The notes beneath the pieces were generated by a model. The model had not been told where the DNA came from. It ran no database searches and was given only the letters and a program-made list of their open reading frames with translations. From Pedococcus sp. 5OH_020 (lineage in GTDB: Bacteria > Actinomycetota > Actinomycetes > Actinomycetales > Dermatophilaceae), in assembly GCF_027812955.1 (NCBI RefSeq), contig NZ_JAPYZV010000002.1:186001-250000 (forward strand): a stretch of 64,000 bases of DNA, written 5' to 3'. The position numbers were made by a program, and so were the translations under genes. Below are positions 26,249 through 35,074 of this stretch, piece by piece (the first letter of the stretch is position 1; each line of letters begins with the position of its first letter).

Positions 26249-27310
26249 GTGGTACGCCGCGTGGTCACCTCCGTCGAGCCGCTGCAGGCACCCGTCGAGC
26301 CTGATGAGGCGCTGCGCAGGATCGCGTTCCTGCTGGAACGGGAGAGAGCGGGCTCGTACCGGGTGGAGGCCTTCCGCAGAGCCGTCGTGACGGTGCGCGA
26401 GACGCCGGCCGAGGAGCTCGCGAGCCGGCACGAGGACGGCACCCTCCAGCAGCTCGCAGGCATCGGGAAGTCGACCGCCTCGGTGGTCGGCGAGGCACTC
26501 TCCGGTGAGCTCCCGGCATACCTCCAGACGTTGCAGGACAAGGCGAGACCGCTGGTGAGGGGCGGTGAGGAGCTGTTCGCCCACCTCAAGGGGGACTGTC
26601 ACTCCCACTCCAGCTGGTCTGACGGCGGAAGCCCCATAGAGGAGATGGTGCTGACGGCGGTCGAGCTCGGACACGAGTGGCTGGTCCTCACGGACCATTC
26701 CCCTCAGCTGCGCGTCGCGAACGGTCTGACGGCGGAGCGGCTCACCCAGCAGCTGCGGATCGTCGACAGGGTGAACGCGTCGCTCGGCGACACGTTCACC
26801 CTGCTCAAGGGCATCGAGGTCGACATCCTCGACGACGGGTCACTCGACCAGACCCCCGCGATGCTCGCCAAGCTGGACGTCGTCACGGCCAGCGTGCACT
26901 CCAAGCTGCGCATGAACGCCGCGCCGATGACCCGTCGCATGGTGGCGGCCGTGTCGAACCCCAGGGTGAACGTGCTCGGCCACTGCACCGGCCGTCTCGT
27001 CACGGGGTCCCGGGGGACGAGGCCTCCCTCGGAGTTCGACGCCCGGGCCGTCTTCGAGGCCTGTGCCCAGCATGGGACGGCGGTGGAGATCAACAGCCGT
27101 CCGGAGCGGTGTGACCCGCCGGACGAGCTCGTGAGGCTGGCCCTCGACCTCGGCTGCCTGTTCGCCGTCGACTCCGACGCGCACGCCCCCGGACAGCTCG
27201 AGATGAAGGCGTACGGGTGTGAACGCGCCGAGCGGCTGGGCATCCCCGAGGACCGCATCGTCACGACATGGGATGTCGAGAGGCTCACCGAGTGGGCCCG
27301 GCCGGCCTGA
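26249..27310 (+). CDS. PHP-domain phosphoesterase with N-terminal HhH (PolX-C-like)
   Basis: 353 residues from GTG 26249; GTG 26261 is an alternative. The N-terminal 100 residues hold a helix-hairpin-helix (LQQLAGIGKSTASVVGEALS). The PHP domain (about 110-350) shows its metal motifs in order: KGDCHSHSSWSDGG, LVLTDHSPQLRVANG, KGIEVDILDDGSL, VTASVHSK, LGHCTGRL and FAVDSDAHAP. This is the C-terminal module of PolX polymerases without the polymerase domain. Likely a DNA-end phosphoesterase or exonuclease. Directly downstream of guaB1. Confidence 0.85.
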   Translation: MVRRVVTSVEPLQAPVEPDEALRRIAFLLERERAGSYRVEAFRRAVVTVRETPAEELASRHEDGTLQQLAGIGKSTASVVGEALSGELPAYLQTLQDKARPLVRGGEELFAHLKGDCHSHSSWSDGGSPIEEMVLTAVELGHEWLVLTDHSPQLRVANGLTAERLTQQLRIVDRVNASLGDTFTLLKGIEVDILDDGSLDQTPAMLAKLDVVTASVHSKLRMNAAPMTRRMVAAVSNPRVNVLGHCTGRLVTGSRGTRPPSEFDARAVFEACAQHGTAVEINSRPERCDPPDELVRLALDLGCLFAVDSDAHAPGQLEMKAYGCERAERLGIPEDRIVTTWDVERLTEWARPA

Positions 27311-27423
27311 CGCCGACTCAGCCAACTCGCCGTTTTGGTCATCCGGCCCTGCACCCCGTATGCTTTCGCGAGTCCTCGACGGATCCGAGCGCTGCTCGCT
27401 GGCGGCGGGGGATCGGTCGAACG

Positions 27424-27496
27424 GTCCCCATCGTCTAGCGGCCTAGGACCCCGCCCTTTCACGGCGGTAGCACGGGTTCGAATCCCGTTGGGGATA
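27424..27496 (+). tRNA. tRNA-Glu (TTC)
   Basis: Acceptor GTCCCCA pairs with TGGGGAT. The anticodon arm is CCGCC-CTTTCAC-GGCGG with anticodon TTC, and the T-arm is ACGGG-TTCGAAT-CCCGT. CCA is not encoded. Confidence 0.95.
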
Positions 27497-27516
27497 CGCA
27501 CCACCAGCACCATCAA

Positions 27517-27590
27517 GGCCCCGTAGCGCAGTTGGTTAGCGCGCCGCCCTGTCACGGCGGAGGTCGCCGGTTCGAGCCCGGTCGGGGTCG
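27517..27590 (+). tRNA. tRNA-Asp (GTC)
   Basis: Acceptor GGCCCCG pairs with CGGGGTC. The anticodon arm is CCGCC-CTGTCAC-GGCGG with anticodon GTC, and the T-arm is GCCGG-TTCGAGC-CCGGT. It lies 20 bp after tRNA-Glu, so the two are probably co-transcribed. Confidence 0.95.
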
Positions 27591-27600
27591 CTCTCTCCAC

Positions 27601-27632
27601 GAAGAGGCCCGCACGCGAGTGCGGGCCTCTTC
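27601..27632 (+). terminator. Strong terminator hairpin after the tRNA pair
   Basis: A perfect 14-bp stem (GAAGAGGCCCGCAC / GTGCGGGCCTCTTC) with a GCGA tetraloop, 10 bp after tRNA-Asp. The following sequence is only weakly T-rich, as is usual in actinobacteria. Confidence 0.85.
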
Positions 27633-27780
27633 GTCGTCCCGAGCCATCCTCGCCGTCCCAGGCCGTCTTCGTCGTGGCCGGCGGGCGGACTGCCGGGGTC
27701 CGCTGAGAAGGGCGCCCGGTTCAGGCCGCTGGGCCTGTGGGATGTACCGTCGACCGACCATCGACCTGGTCGGCCGGCCC

Positions 27781-29040
27781 TTACGCCAGCCAGGCCAATG
27801 CGGCAACCACCAAGGCGCTCGTGCCCGTGTCGAGAGTCGGCTGGAGGACCGGCGCGAAGAGCGGCGAGTGGTTGACTGGGATGTCCTGCGCCACTCGGCC
27901 ACCGGCGGCAGCTGTGCGATAGGCCTCAGCGTCGACGCCGCCGATGCCCCAGTAGCTGTAGGGCACGCCCAAAGCGTGGGGTATGTCGCTGAAGTCCTCA
28001 CTCGCGCTCTGCAGCTCGAGCTCCTGAGCATCGGGACCGAAGTAGTCGGCGAACGCCGCCCGCACGCGTGCGGTGGTGGCGGGGTCGTTGACCGTCGGCG
28101 GGAACCGGTCGAAGAGCTCGAACTCCGGCTCGCTTGGTGACCCGGACGCCTGACACTCGGCCGTGACGATCCGCCTGACGGCGTCCAGGACGGTGGACCG
28201 GGTGCCCTCGTCGTAGCTGCGCACATTGAGCTCGAGCACCGCGTGGTCATCGATGACGTTGCTCTTGCTGCCCGCCCGAATGCTGCCGACGGTGAGGACC
28301 GCGGGGCTGGTCGGTGCCACCTCACGAGACACGACGGTCTGGAGCCGGACGACGATCATCGCGGCCAGCACGACGGGGTCGACGGAGGCCTGAGGCATCG
28401 ACCCGTGCGACCCGCGACCGTGCACGGTCACCCGCATACTGTCGGCGGCGGAGAGGACCGCCCCGCTGCGTGTTCCGACGGTCCCTGACGGCATCGGGAG
28501 AACGTGCTGCGCAAAGGCCACGTCCACCGGTCCGACCAGCCGCACCAGGGAGTCCTCCACCATCCGCCGCGCACCGTCTCCGAGCTCCTCTGCAGGCTGG
28601 AACAGGACGACGAGCGTGCCGGTCCACTGGTCCTGGTGGTTGGCCAACAGTGCCGCGGCGCCGAGCAGGCAGGTGACGTGGACGTCGTGCCCGCACGCGT
28701 GCATGACCGGCACCTCGGCACCGCTCAGGTCCGTCGCCGTCACGGTGCTCGCGTACGGCAGGCCAGTGGCCTCCTCCACGGGCAGGGCGTCCATATCGGC
28801 GCGCAACAGCACCGACGCCCCGACACCGTTGCGCAGCATGCCGACCACTCCGGTCCCGCCCACGCCATCCGTCACCTCGTATCCAGCGTCGCGCAGCCGC
28901 TGCGCGACAGCACCGGCCGTGCGGTGCTCCTGGTGTGACAGCTCGGGGTGCTGGTGGAGGTCCTCGTAGAAGCTCTCCTGCCAGGCCCGCGTCCCCTCCA
29001 GGTCGGCGAGGACGTCCAGTGGGGCTGAGCGAGCTGTCAT
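27781..29040 (-). CDS. M20-family amidohydrolase (peptidase/aminoacylase)
   Basis: 419 residues from ATG 29040, which overlaps the stop of the TRIC-like gene; the long upstream frame was discarded. Metal-site motifs are present: ADMDALPVEE (D82), HACGHDVH (C116, H118), PAEELGDG (Glu pair near 152) and the C-terminal HSPLFAP. The dimerisation domain covers about 195-300. The HACGHD and PAEE forms are typical of the amidohydrolase branch (hippurate, IAA-amino acid or N-acetyl-diaminopimelate hydrolases). Cytoplasmic. Substrate not determinable. Confidence 0.9.
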   Translation of the reverse strand: MTARSAPLDVLADLEGTRAWQESFYEDLHQHPELSHQEHRTAGAVAQRLRDAGYEVTDGVGGTGVVGMLRNGVGASVLLRADMDALPVEEATGLPYASTVTATDLSGAEVPVMHACGHDVHVTCLLGAAALLANHQDQWTGTLVVLFQPAEELGDGARRMVEDSLVRLVGPVDVAFAQHVLPMPSGTVGTRSGAVLSAADSMRVTVHGRGSHGSMPQASVDPVVLAAMIVVRLQTVVSREVAPTSPAVLTVGSIRAGSKSNVIDDHAVLELNVRSYDEGTRSTVLDAVRRIVTAECQASGSPSEPEFELFDRFPPTVNDPATTARVRAAFADYFGPDAQELELQSASEDFSDIPHALGVPYSYWGIGGVDAEAYRTAAAGGRVAQDIPVNHSPLFAPVLQPTLDTGTSALVVAALAWLA

Positions 29041-29825
29041 GACTGCTCCGGAGGGCTGGTGGAGTCGGTGGTCGGGTGGGAGCGCGGCCGGTCGGTCGGC
29101 GTACGGTCGGCGTTGCGCCGCATCCGCCTTCTGCGGCGGGCATGGACGACGTGTCCGCCGAGTCGCCTGCGGTAGCGGATCGGGACGACGTTGGCGGGTG
29201 ACCAGGCATCCGCACTCGGCAGGATCCAGCCACGCCACCGAGCGACGAGGCACAGTCCAGCGCCGACGACGAGCCCGCTGACCGAGCCTTCCGTGGGGTG
29301 CCCAGCGTTGTTCACCACCACGAAGGCGCCGGCGCCAGCCAGGGCTGCCGTGGCGTACAGGGTGTTGCCTCCCAGAACGCCCGGAACGCGCCGCAGGACG
29401 ACGTCTCGGACGGCACCTCCGCCGACCGCGGTGACCACGCCGAGGAGCACCGCGGGAAGCCAGCCGAGCCCGACGGCGAGGGTCTTCGTGGCGCCCGCGG
29501 TGGCCCAACATCCCAATGCGATGGCGTCGACCACGGGCCAGATCCGGTCCCACACCGGTCCTTGCACGTCCGCGAGGTAGCTGGCGGCCGCGCCGGCGAA
29601 CGCCGTCAAGAGGTAGGCATAGTCCGTGAGCGCCATCGGCGTCCCGTGCTGAAGCAGGACATCGCGGATCAACCCTCCCCCGAGTCCGGAGAGCACTGCG
29701 AGCGTTGCGAACCCGATCGGGTCGAGCCTCTCCCTGCGGGCGATGACGCCACCGAGCAGGGCGTTGGCGAAGACCCCGCCGAGGTCCAGCAACCGAAAGG
29801 CGTCGCTCAGACCATCGATCGGCAC
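29037..29825 (-). CDS. TRIC/UPF0126-type membrane channel protein
   Basis: 262 residues from GTG 29825, behind GGAGGAG. The first 200 residues give about seven helices in two homologous halves, each with a Gly-rich turn: LSGLGGGLIRDVLL (about 45-58) and VTAVGGGAVRDVVLRRVP (about 130-147). These duplicated GGGxxRD motifs define the TRIC cation-channel (UPF0126) family. The tail of about 55 residues is Arg/His-rich. First gene of a coupled pair with the amidohydrolase. Confidence 0.85.
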   Translation of the reverse strand: MPIDGLSDAFRLLDLGGVFANALLGGVIARRERLDPIGFATLAVLSGLGGGLIRDVLLQHGTPMALTDYAYLLTAFAGAAASYLADVQGPVWDRIWPVVDAIALGCWATAGATKTLAVGLGWLPAVLLGVVTAVGGGAVRDVVLRRVPGVLGGNTLYATAALAGAGAFVVVNNAGHPTEGSVSGLVVGAGLCLVARWRGWILPSADAWSPANVVPIRYRRRLGGHVVHARRRRRMRRNADRTPTDRPRSHPTTDSTSPPEQS

Positions 29826-29956
29826 GACGCTCCTCCGTCATCTCGCGCTCGGTCACCCGTGGACCGGTCTGGACGCTGTCCAGCATCCTCCCCGCCTGAG
29901 TGCCGTGCGCGCTGAGGGGTCGCGATGACTGCCACGCCAGACTCCATCGCGGCGTC

Positions 29957-29984
29957 TGGGACAGGTCAGGGCATGCGCTAGGAT
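29957..29984 (+). promoter_or_regulatory. Candidate promoter of tRNA-Phe
   Basis: A TGGGAC -35-like box, 16-bp spacer and TAGGAT -10 box (29979-29984) about 75 bp before tRNA-Phe. It would give a short 5' leader. Sequence match only. Confidence 0.35.
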
Positions 29985-30059
29985 GGTGCCGCCGCGACAG
30001 GCCTACCTGAGGTGACAATGCAGGTCAGACCCGTCGCGGATGCATGTCAACACCACCAC

Positions 30060-30136
30060 GGCCAGGTAGCTCAGTTGGTACGAGCGTCCGACTGAAAATC
30101 GGAAGGTCGGCGGTTCGACCCCGCCCCTGGCCACCA
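30060..30136 (+). tRNA. tRNA-Phe (GAA)
   Basis: Acceptor GGCCAGG pairs with CCTGGCC. The anticodon arm CCGA-CTGAAAA-TCGG carries GAA, and the T-arm is GGCGG-TTCGACC-CCGCC. CCA is encoded at 30134-30136. Confidence 0.95.
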
Positions 30137-30219
30137 CCCGAAGCCGCAGATCGGGGACCCCCTGACGTGCCGCTTTGCGCGTCTCTCGTCGTTCCTTGTT
30201 GGAGGGACGGCTCGCCACA

Positions 30220-30335
30220 ATGACGGCGAGTGACTGTTGTGCCGGGAGCTGGCTGTGCGAGCTGCGGTATTGGGCGGTGTTGGAGGTGCTGGACGGCGCG
30301 TCGGTGACCGAGCTCACCCGCCGGTTCTGGGCTCC
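30220..30335 (+). pseudogene. Transposase fragment (IS481/IS3-like N-terminus)
   Basis: From ATG 30220 the frame contains ELRYWAVLEVLDGASVTELTRRF, split here into ELRYWAVLEVLDGA and SVTELTRRF. This is the start of the helix-turn-helix found at the N-terminus of IS481-type transposases. Identity then ends, the frame loses protein character, and no DDE domain follows. It is a remnant just past tRNA-Phe. The rest of the stretch to the amidase stop at 30584 shows no gene. Confidence 0.55.
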
Positions 30336-30583
30336 TCCGAGCTCGTGCCGAGTCGCGACGACGGCCGCCGGCCTGCCGTCGCCCAGCCTGTCCTCACACT
30401 CGGTGTCACCTCAGCCTCCAGCATCGTGCCGATCGTCCAGTACCGCCGTCCTGAGGGCGGTGGACTCGCGGGCGGTGACGCCCCTTCTGTTGTGGATCAT
30501 GTCCCGCCCGACGCAAGACTGTCCGACCTGGCAACGCGACAAGGCCGTGCGGCGGTCGAGTCATGGCCGGCGGTTTCCTCCGC

Positions 30584-31939
30584 TCATTCGGGTTCGTTGT
30601 AGCCGCCGATGACGCGTTCGATGTGGCGGGCGACGTCGATGGCGGTGCGGTCTTCGAGGTAGGGGGCAATGACCTGCACGCCGACGGGCAGTCCGCCGGT
30701 CGTCCGGCCGACGGGTGCGACGGCTGCCGGTAGGTAGGAGGCTCCGGCCAGGCCGGTCCAGATCGACTGGTCCACGTAGGGTCGGGCTTGCCCGTTGACG
30801 GTGATCGTGCGAGTGTCCGGGGTGCCCGCGTGGTCGTGCTCGATCGCGGTGACCGGCGAGACCGGCGTGAGGATCACGTCGAACGAGCGGAAGAACGCCT
30901 GCCATTGCGCCCGCAGCTGCTCGCGGCGTTCGTTGGTGTGGTTCCAGTCCGCGGCACCGGGCGACACCGCGGCCTGGAACAGCTTGTCGAAGGTCGCGTT
31001 CGACTCGGCCAGATCGACCGGTCGGGCGTCGTCGTTGATGTGCGCGCCCGCGTGCCGCAGCTCCTGAACTGCCGAGGCGAGCACGCGCAGGACGGTTGAG
31101 TCGACGGGCGCCGCGGCGTCGTCCAGCCATACCGCGATGCGGTAGTCGCTCAGTGATCGACCGCGGGGCGCGGGCAGGCGCAGGCGCCACGCGGTCGCCA
31201 TGGCGGCGTCCGGTCCGGCGAGCACGTCGAGTGCGAGGTCCAGGTCATCGGCGCTGCGAGCCAGCGGGCCCACGACGGCCAGGTCCGGTGAGCTGAGGGT
31301 GCCGGGTGGCCCGGGGATATGGCCGCGGACCGGGACGAGGCCGAAGCTCGGTTTGAGCGTGAAGATGCCGGTGTTGTGGGCGGGTTGCCGCAGGGAGCCG
31401 CGGATGTCGCTGCCGAGCTCAAGGCCGGTCAGTGCGGCGGCGATGGCGGCGGCGGCGCCGCCGGATGAGCCGCCAGGCGTGCGGGCCAGGTCCCACGGGT
31501 TGTTGGTCGTCCCGAAGACCGGGTTGTACGTCTGCCAGTCCATGGCGAAGGTCGGAAGGTTGGTCTTGCCGAAGATGACCGCCCCGGCGGCGCGCAGACG
31601 CGCCACCGCATCGGCGTCGCGGGCGGGGACATAGCCGGCGAGGTCGGGGGCGCCGGACGTGGTGCGCATCCCCGTCGTCTCGAGTGAGTCCTTGATGGTG
31701 ATCGGCAGGCCGTGCAGAGCGCCGAGGTCATGGCCTCGGGCGGTGGCCTGGTCGGCGGCGGCGGCAGTGGCGCGGGCGCCCTCGACGTCGAGGGTGACGA
31801 CCGCGTTGAGCGCAGGGTTGCGTTCCTCAATGCGGGCCAGGTACTGCTCGAGGAGTTCCCGGCTGCTGATCTCCCGCCGTCGCAGAGCACGCATGAGGTG
31901 GGTTGCCGGGGCGGCGGTGATCGTGGTGGTGGCGGTCAT
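30584..31939 (-). CDS. Amidase (amidase-signature family)
   Basis: 451 residues from ATG 31939 with AAAGGA upstream. The Ser-cisSer-Lys triad is visible: K83 in LPITIKDS, S158 in GGSSGG, and the nucleophile S182 in GSDIRGSLR, where most family members have GSDIGGS. Hydrolyses carboxamides; the substrate is unknown. No signal peptide. It is divergent from the LuxR-type regulator at 32058, which is its likely controller. Confidence 0.9.
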   Translation of the reverse strand: MTATTTITAAPATHLMRALRRREISSRELLEQYLARIEERNPALNAVVTLDVEGARATAAAADQATARGHDLGALHGLPITIKDSLETTGMRTTSGAPDLAGYVPARDADAVARLRAAGAVIFGKTNLPTFAMDWQTYNPVFGTTNNPWDLARTPGGSSGGAAAAIAAALTGLELGSDIRGSLRQPAHNTGIFTLKPSFGLVPVRGHIPGPPGTLSSPDLAVVGPLARSADDLDLALDVLAGPDAAMATAWRLRLPAPRGRSLSDYRIAVWLDDAAAPVDSTVLRVLASAVQELRHAGAHINDDARPVDLAESNATFDKLFQAAVSPGAADWNHTNERREQLRAQWQAFFRSFDVILTPVSPVTAIEHDHAGTPDTRTITVNGQARPYVDQSIWTGLAGASYLPAAVAPVGRTTGGLPVGVQVIAPYLEDRTAIDVARHIERVIGGYNEPE

Positions 31940-32045
31940 CGGAGTGTCCTTTCGAGGTTCGGGTACCCCACACGGTGACGGCGTCCGGCCCCCGGCCACA
32001 TCGGTGAACCCCCTCGATCAACCCCCTAGGTGACGCGGCAATCCG

Positions 32046-32057
32046 TAGGATTTCCGT
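32046..32057 (+). promoter_or_regulatory. Leaderless-type -10 box of the LuxR-type regulator
   Basis: TAGGAT at 32046-32051 ends six bases before the GTG at 32058, and no Shine-Dalgarno site is present. A CCCCCTAGG motif about 25 bp upstream lies in the shared region with the amidase. Confidence 0.45.
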
Positions 32058-33617
32058 GTGTCGTCGGAGCCGATCGACCCGGTCACTGCCGGTGGCCTGG
32101 CGTATGTCGATGACCGGATGGACGAGGCTCGCGCTCACTGGGAGAGGGCGTTCCTCGAGCTGCGGGACGCCGGCCAGATCGCCGTCGCTGCCCGTGTCGC
32201 TGCCCTTCTCGGCGAGCTGCACTGGAGCGGTCTGGGTAATCCGTCCATCGGGCGGGGCTGGCTGGAACGGGGTCGCCGGTTGCTTGACCAGGCCGGTCCC
32301 TGCGTGGAATGGGGCTATTGGGAGCTTGCTCGATTGGCCTGCGACCGTCCGAACACCGCTGAGGTGGAGCGCAGCGCGCGGCGTGCGCTCGAGATCGCCG
32401 CCGAGTACGGCGACACCGCCTTGCACACGCGTGCGCTGGCCGACCTCGGCTTCGCCTTGGTGTCGCAGGGGCTGCTCGATGCCGGATTCGTTCATCTCGA
32501 GGAGGCGCTGGCCTGCGTGAGCAGCGGCGAGCTGCGAGACCCGTGGGCTCTGAGCACGACCTGCTGCTCGTTGCTGTCAGCCTGTGACCGCGCCGGCGAT
32601 CTTGAGCGGGCCACCGAATGGCTGCGGATCATCCGTGAGTCGGTTCTCATGCCAGCCGGGGGTCGGCCCCTGATGCTCGGCGTGCACTGCCAGCTGGCAC
32701 TCGGCGGCGTGTTGTGCACCGTTGGGGAGTGGTCGGAGGCCGAGGCGGCCGTACGCATGACCCTCGACCGGACGATGGGCGCGACCGCGTCACAGCGCAC
32801 TCAGGCAAGCGCGCGGCTGGCAGAACTGAAAATCCACCACGGCCTTGTCGAGGAGGCGGCCGAGCTTCTCGCGCCGATCGAGGACACCGTGGAGGCGGCC
32901 GGGCCGCTCGCCGGACTGCACCTGGCCCGGGGCGAACCAGGGCTTGCCCTCGCTGTCCTGCTGCGGGCCATCCCCGTCTTGGGCAACGACGTTCTGCGCC
33001 GCGCCGAGCTGCTTGCCCGCACTACCGAGGCGGGCCTGGCCGGCGGCTCATCCGAGCAGGCAGCTCTCGCAGCGCGCCAGCTGCGTGCTCTGGCGACCCA
33101 GAGCGATGCAGGGGTGGTGGACGGGTTGGCCGACCTGGCCGACGGGCTCCTCGCCGCATCAGACGGCCGCATCCACGACGCCGGCCGCCATCTGGAATCG
33201 GCGCGAAGCGCCTTCACTCGAACGGCGCGACCGCTGCTGGCGGCGCGAGCCTGGCTGGCATTCGCCGACATCACCAGCTCCAGCGACGAGGCAATCGCTG
33301 CCGCGCGGGCTGCCCACGCGATCGCGCTCCGGCTCGGGGCTGGGTCCCTCCGCGACCGCAGCGCGGCGATCCTGCGGCGACACGGTGCGAGCTCTCCCCG
33401 CTCGGCACTGCCCCGCACGCTACCCGAACTGACGGCCCGCGAGTCAGACATACTCGCCGGTCTGCGACGCGGCGACACCAACGCCCAGATCGCCGCCCGG
33501 CTGTTCCTCGCACCCAAGACCGTCGAACACCACGTGAGCCGCGTGCTCACGAAGCTGGGAGTGCGAACGCGCGCCGAAGCGGCAGCCGCGGCCGCTGCCG
33601 CCGAGTCGCATCGGTAG
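32058..33617 (+). CDS. LuxR-family transcriptional regulator with TPR-like sensor
   Basis: 519 residues from GTG 32058. Residues 1-440 are tandem helical TPR-like repeats, like the C-terminal part of large LuxR (MalT/LAL) regulators but without their NTPase. The C-terminal LuxR/GerE helix-turn-helix (about 452-510) reads LTARESDILAGLRRGDTNAQ, IAARLFLAPKTVEHHVSRVL and TKLGVRTRAEA. It probably binds a ligand or partner through the repeats and controls the divergent amidase gene. Confidence 0.85.
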   Translation: MSSEPIDPVTAGGLAYVDDRMDEARAHWERAFLELRDAGQIAVAARVAALLGELHWSGLGNPSIGRGWLERGRRLLDQAGPCVEWGYWELARLACDRPNTAEVERSARRALEIAAEYGDTALHTRALADLGFALVSQGLLDAGFVHLEEALACVSSGELRDPWALSTTCCSLLSACDRAGDLERATEWLRIIRESVLMPAGGRPLMLGVHCQLALGGVLCTVGEWSEAEAAVRMTLDRTMGATASQRTQASARLAELKIHHGLVEEAAELLAPIEDTVEAAGPLAGLHLARGEPGLALAVLLRAIPVLGNDVLRRAELLARTTEAGLAGGSSEQAALAARQLRALATQSDAGVVDGLADLADGLLAASDGRIHDAGRHLESARSAFTRTARPLLAARAWLAFADITSSSDEAIAAARAAHAIALRLGAGSLRDRSAAILRRHGASSPRSALPRTLPELTARESDILAGLRRGDTNAQIAARLFLAPKTVEHHVSRVLTKLGVRTRAEAAAAAAAAESHR

Positions 33618-33961
33618 CTCCATCGCCCGATAGCCTGCGAACCACTCCGACGGCGCGGTGCCGGCGTCTCTCTGCGGCGGACGCGCCATCGCGTAGCGCA
33701 AGTGCGCAAGAGCGTAGAGCGCCGTGCCAGTCAGGATCGACGCGATGAGCCACAGCGCCAAGCCGATGGCCATGACGCGGGACGTCCGGCGTGGCCGCCT
33801 ATGAGGGCCAAGGTCGCTGCCAGCGTGGCGAGACCGGCAATGAGAAAGGGGTCAAGCCCGGCCAGGAGGAAGAAGACGCCGATGGACAAGAGGACGCCCG
33901 CCGGCCCGTAGGCCGGGCAGATCCGGGTGGTGGCCCTCACCGCCGACTTCACCTCGGTCAT
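33618..33961 (-). pseudogene. Small membrane protein read in two frames
   Basis: From ATG 33961 one frame gives MTEVKSAVRATTRICPAYGP and two hydrophobic helices (VLLSIGVFFLLAG; FLIAGLATLAATLALIGG), then degrades after about 33780. A second frame opens at 33773 with another helix (MAIGLALWLIASILTGTALY) and a charged tail ending near PMRL by 33618. A one-base shift near 33775 would join them into a three- or four-helix protein. The second frame could also run on antisense into the LuxR gene as far as 33444. Either a frameshifted gene or two overlapping small genes. Confidence 0.35.
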
Positions 33962-34048
33962 GACGTGGTGGACCAGCGGAGGCGTCCGCCGGTTGCACCA
34001 GTGGGCGAGGTCGCCGACGACCAACACCCACGCAGCGTGCCACTGTGC

Positions 34049-34372
34049 CTACCGGCTCAGAACAGTCCAGAGCGCGCCCCCCACCAGAGCCGAGTACGCC
34101 GCCAAGAATCCCCACGCTGGCCCTGGCAGGCCGCTCGTGGGCCTGCCCTCGGCGCCGGTCACGATTGCACGTTCACGCAGCCGGAGCATCATGGCGCCGA
34201 GCCCCTCTGCTCGCTGGGCCTGCCCGGGGTTGCCGTGCGGCGCGTGGAACGCGCCTGTACCCGAGCGCAGGATGACCCAGGTGCACTGCAGCACCACGAG
34301 CACAGCAGCGGGAACTGGAGCGCGCGGACGCCACGACGGCGAGCGTCCGCGCCGGGGCATCTTCGTCAGCAC
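34049..34372 (-). CDS. Small membrane protein
   Basis: 107 residues from GTG 34372 (ATG 34360 possible). Two hydrophobic stretches, at about 21-36 (AAVLVVLQCTWVIL) and about 86-106 (AWGFLAAYSALVGGALWTVL), flank a basic loop. No family recognised. Just upstream of the split membrane frame and on the same strand, so possibly an operon of small membrane proteins. Confidence 0.45.
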   Translation of the reverse strand: MLTKMPRRGRSPSWRPRAPVPAAVLVVLQCTWVILRSGTGAFHAPHGNPGQAQRAEGLGAMMLRLRERAIVTGAEGRPTSGLPGPAWGFLAAYSALVGGALWTVLSR

Positions 34373-34460
34373 GCGCAGCGCTCTGACACGGACGACCGCG
34401 CTAGTGTGGGGCGCAGCCTCACTTCGGGGCCCATGCCCTCTCGCCCGCGAGGGGAGTTAG

Positions 34461-34709
34461 TTGGAATGTTGGATGCACGCCCAATCAGACTCCAAGACCG
34501 ACTCTGGCCCAAGCGCGAACGACGTATCTGAGCTCCACAACGCGTCCGTCGACGAGGGCGCTGCGCGGCAGGGTGCTTGCGCGCAGGTGCACCTGCCCAC
34601 TGGCGCGATGTGCACCCTGCGACACGGCCACGAGGGGTCATGCCAGTTCAGCCCGGCTGGACAGGTGGACACCCTCCTTGCCAGGCGCAAGACCGCCGAG
34701 CGGTGGTGA
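34461..34709 (+). CDS. Small Cys/His protein (HLPTG...CTLRHGHEGSC)
   Basis: 82 residues from TTG 34461, preceded by GGGGAG; ATG 34473 is the alternative. The conserved-looking core is CAQVHLPTGAMCTLRHGHEG followed by SC, with Cys and His spaced like a small metal site. A similar short motif recurs in actinobacterial hypotheticals, as far as I recall. Function unknown. Confidence 0.55.
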   Translation: MECWMHAQSDSKTDSGPSANDVSELHNASVDEGAARQGACAQVHLPTGAMCTLRHGHEGSCQFSPAGQVDTLLARRKTAERW

Positions 34710-35074
34710 CCTGAACCGCCTTCGTGGGAAGCGTCTGAACCTGCCCTCAGCGGGTGAACCACGAGCACGAGCTGAGTGGCGCGGCGCACCAGCCCGGGGT
34801 TCACCTTCCCGCCCGGGGCTGTGGAGGTTGTCCATCGTCTGCTTCGGTGGCCGGCCTCAGACGTCTTGGAACTCTCAGCAAGTGGGCCGTCGCCTCGCGG
34901 CGGTGCGCGCCCGAAGAGGCACAACACAAGACCCCAGCACGGCGGGGACGTCAGCCCGCCCCACGTTGCGGAGCCGCCATGACGTCCTTGCGCCGGATTG
35001 CCCAACGTTGCACACCTAGGGCCACCCGGGAGGGGCTATCAGTGCGGGCACCGGCCCATCCGGGCTCTCGACGG
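34710..35074. other. Gene-free stretch
   Basis: About 365 bp with no convincing frame. A loose inverted repeat (GGTGAACC near 34753 and GGTTCACC near 34797) with a long loop is the only structure seen. Confidence 0.35.

Noticed and set aside
29041-30018. Upstream extension of the M20 amidohydrolase frame
   Set aside because: It overlaps the whole TRIC-like gene in a shifted frame. The ATGA junction at 29037-29040 gives the natural start.
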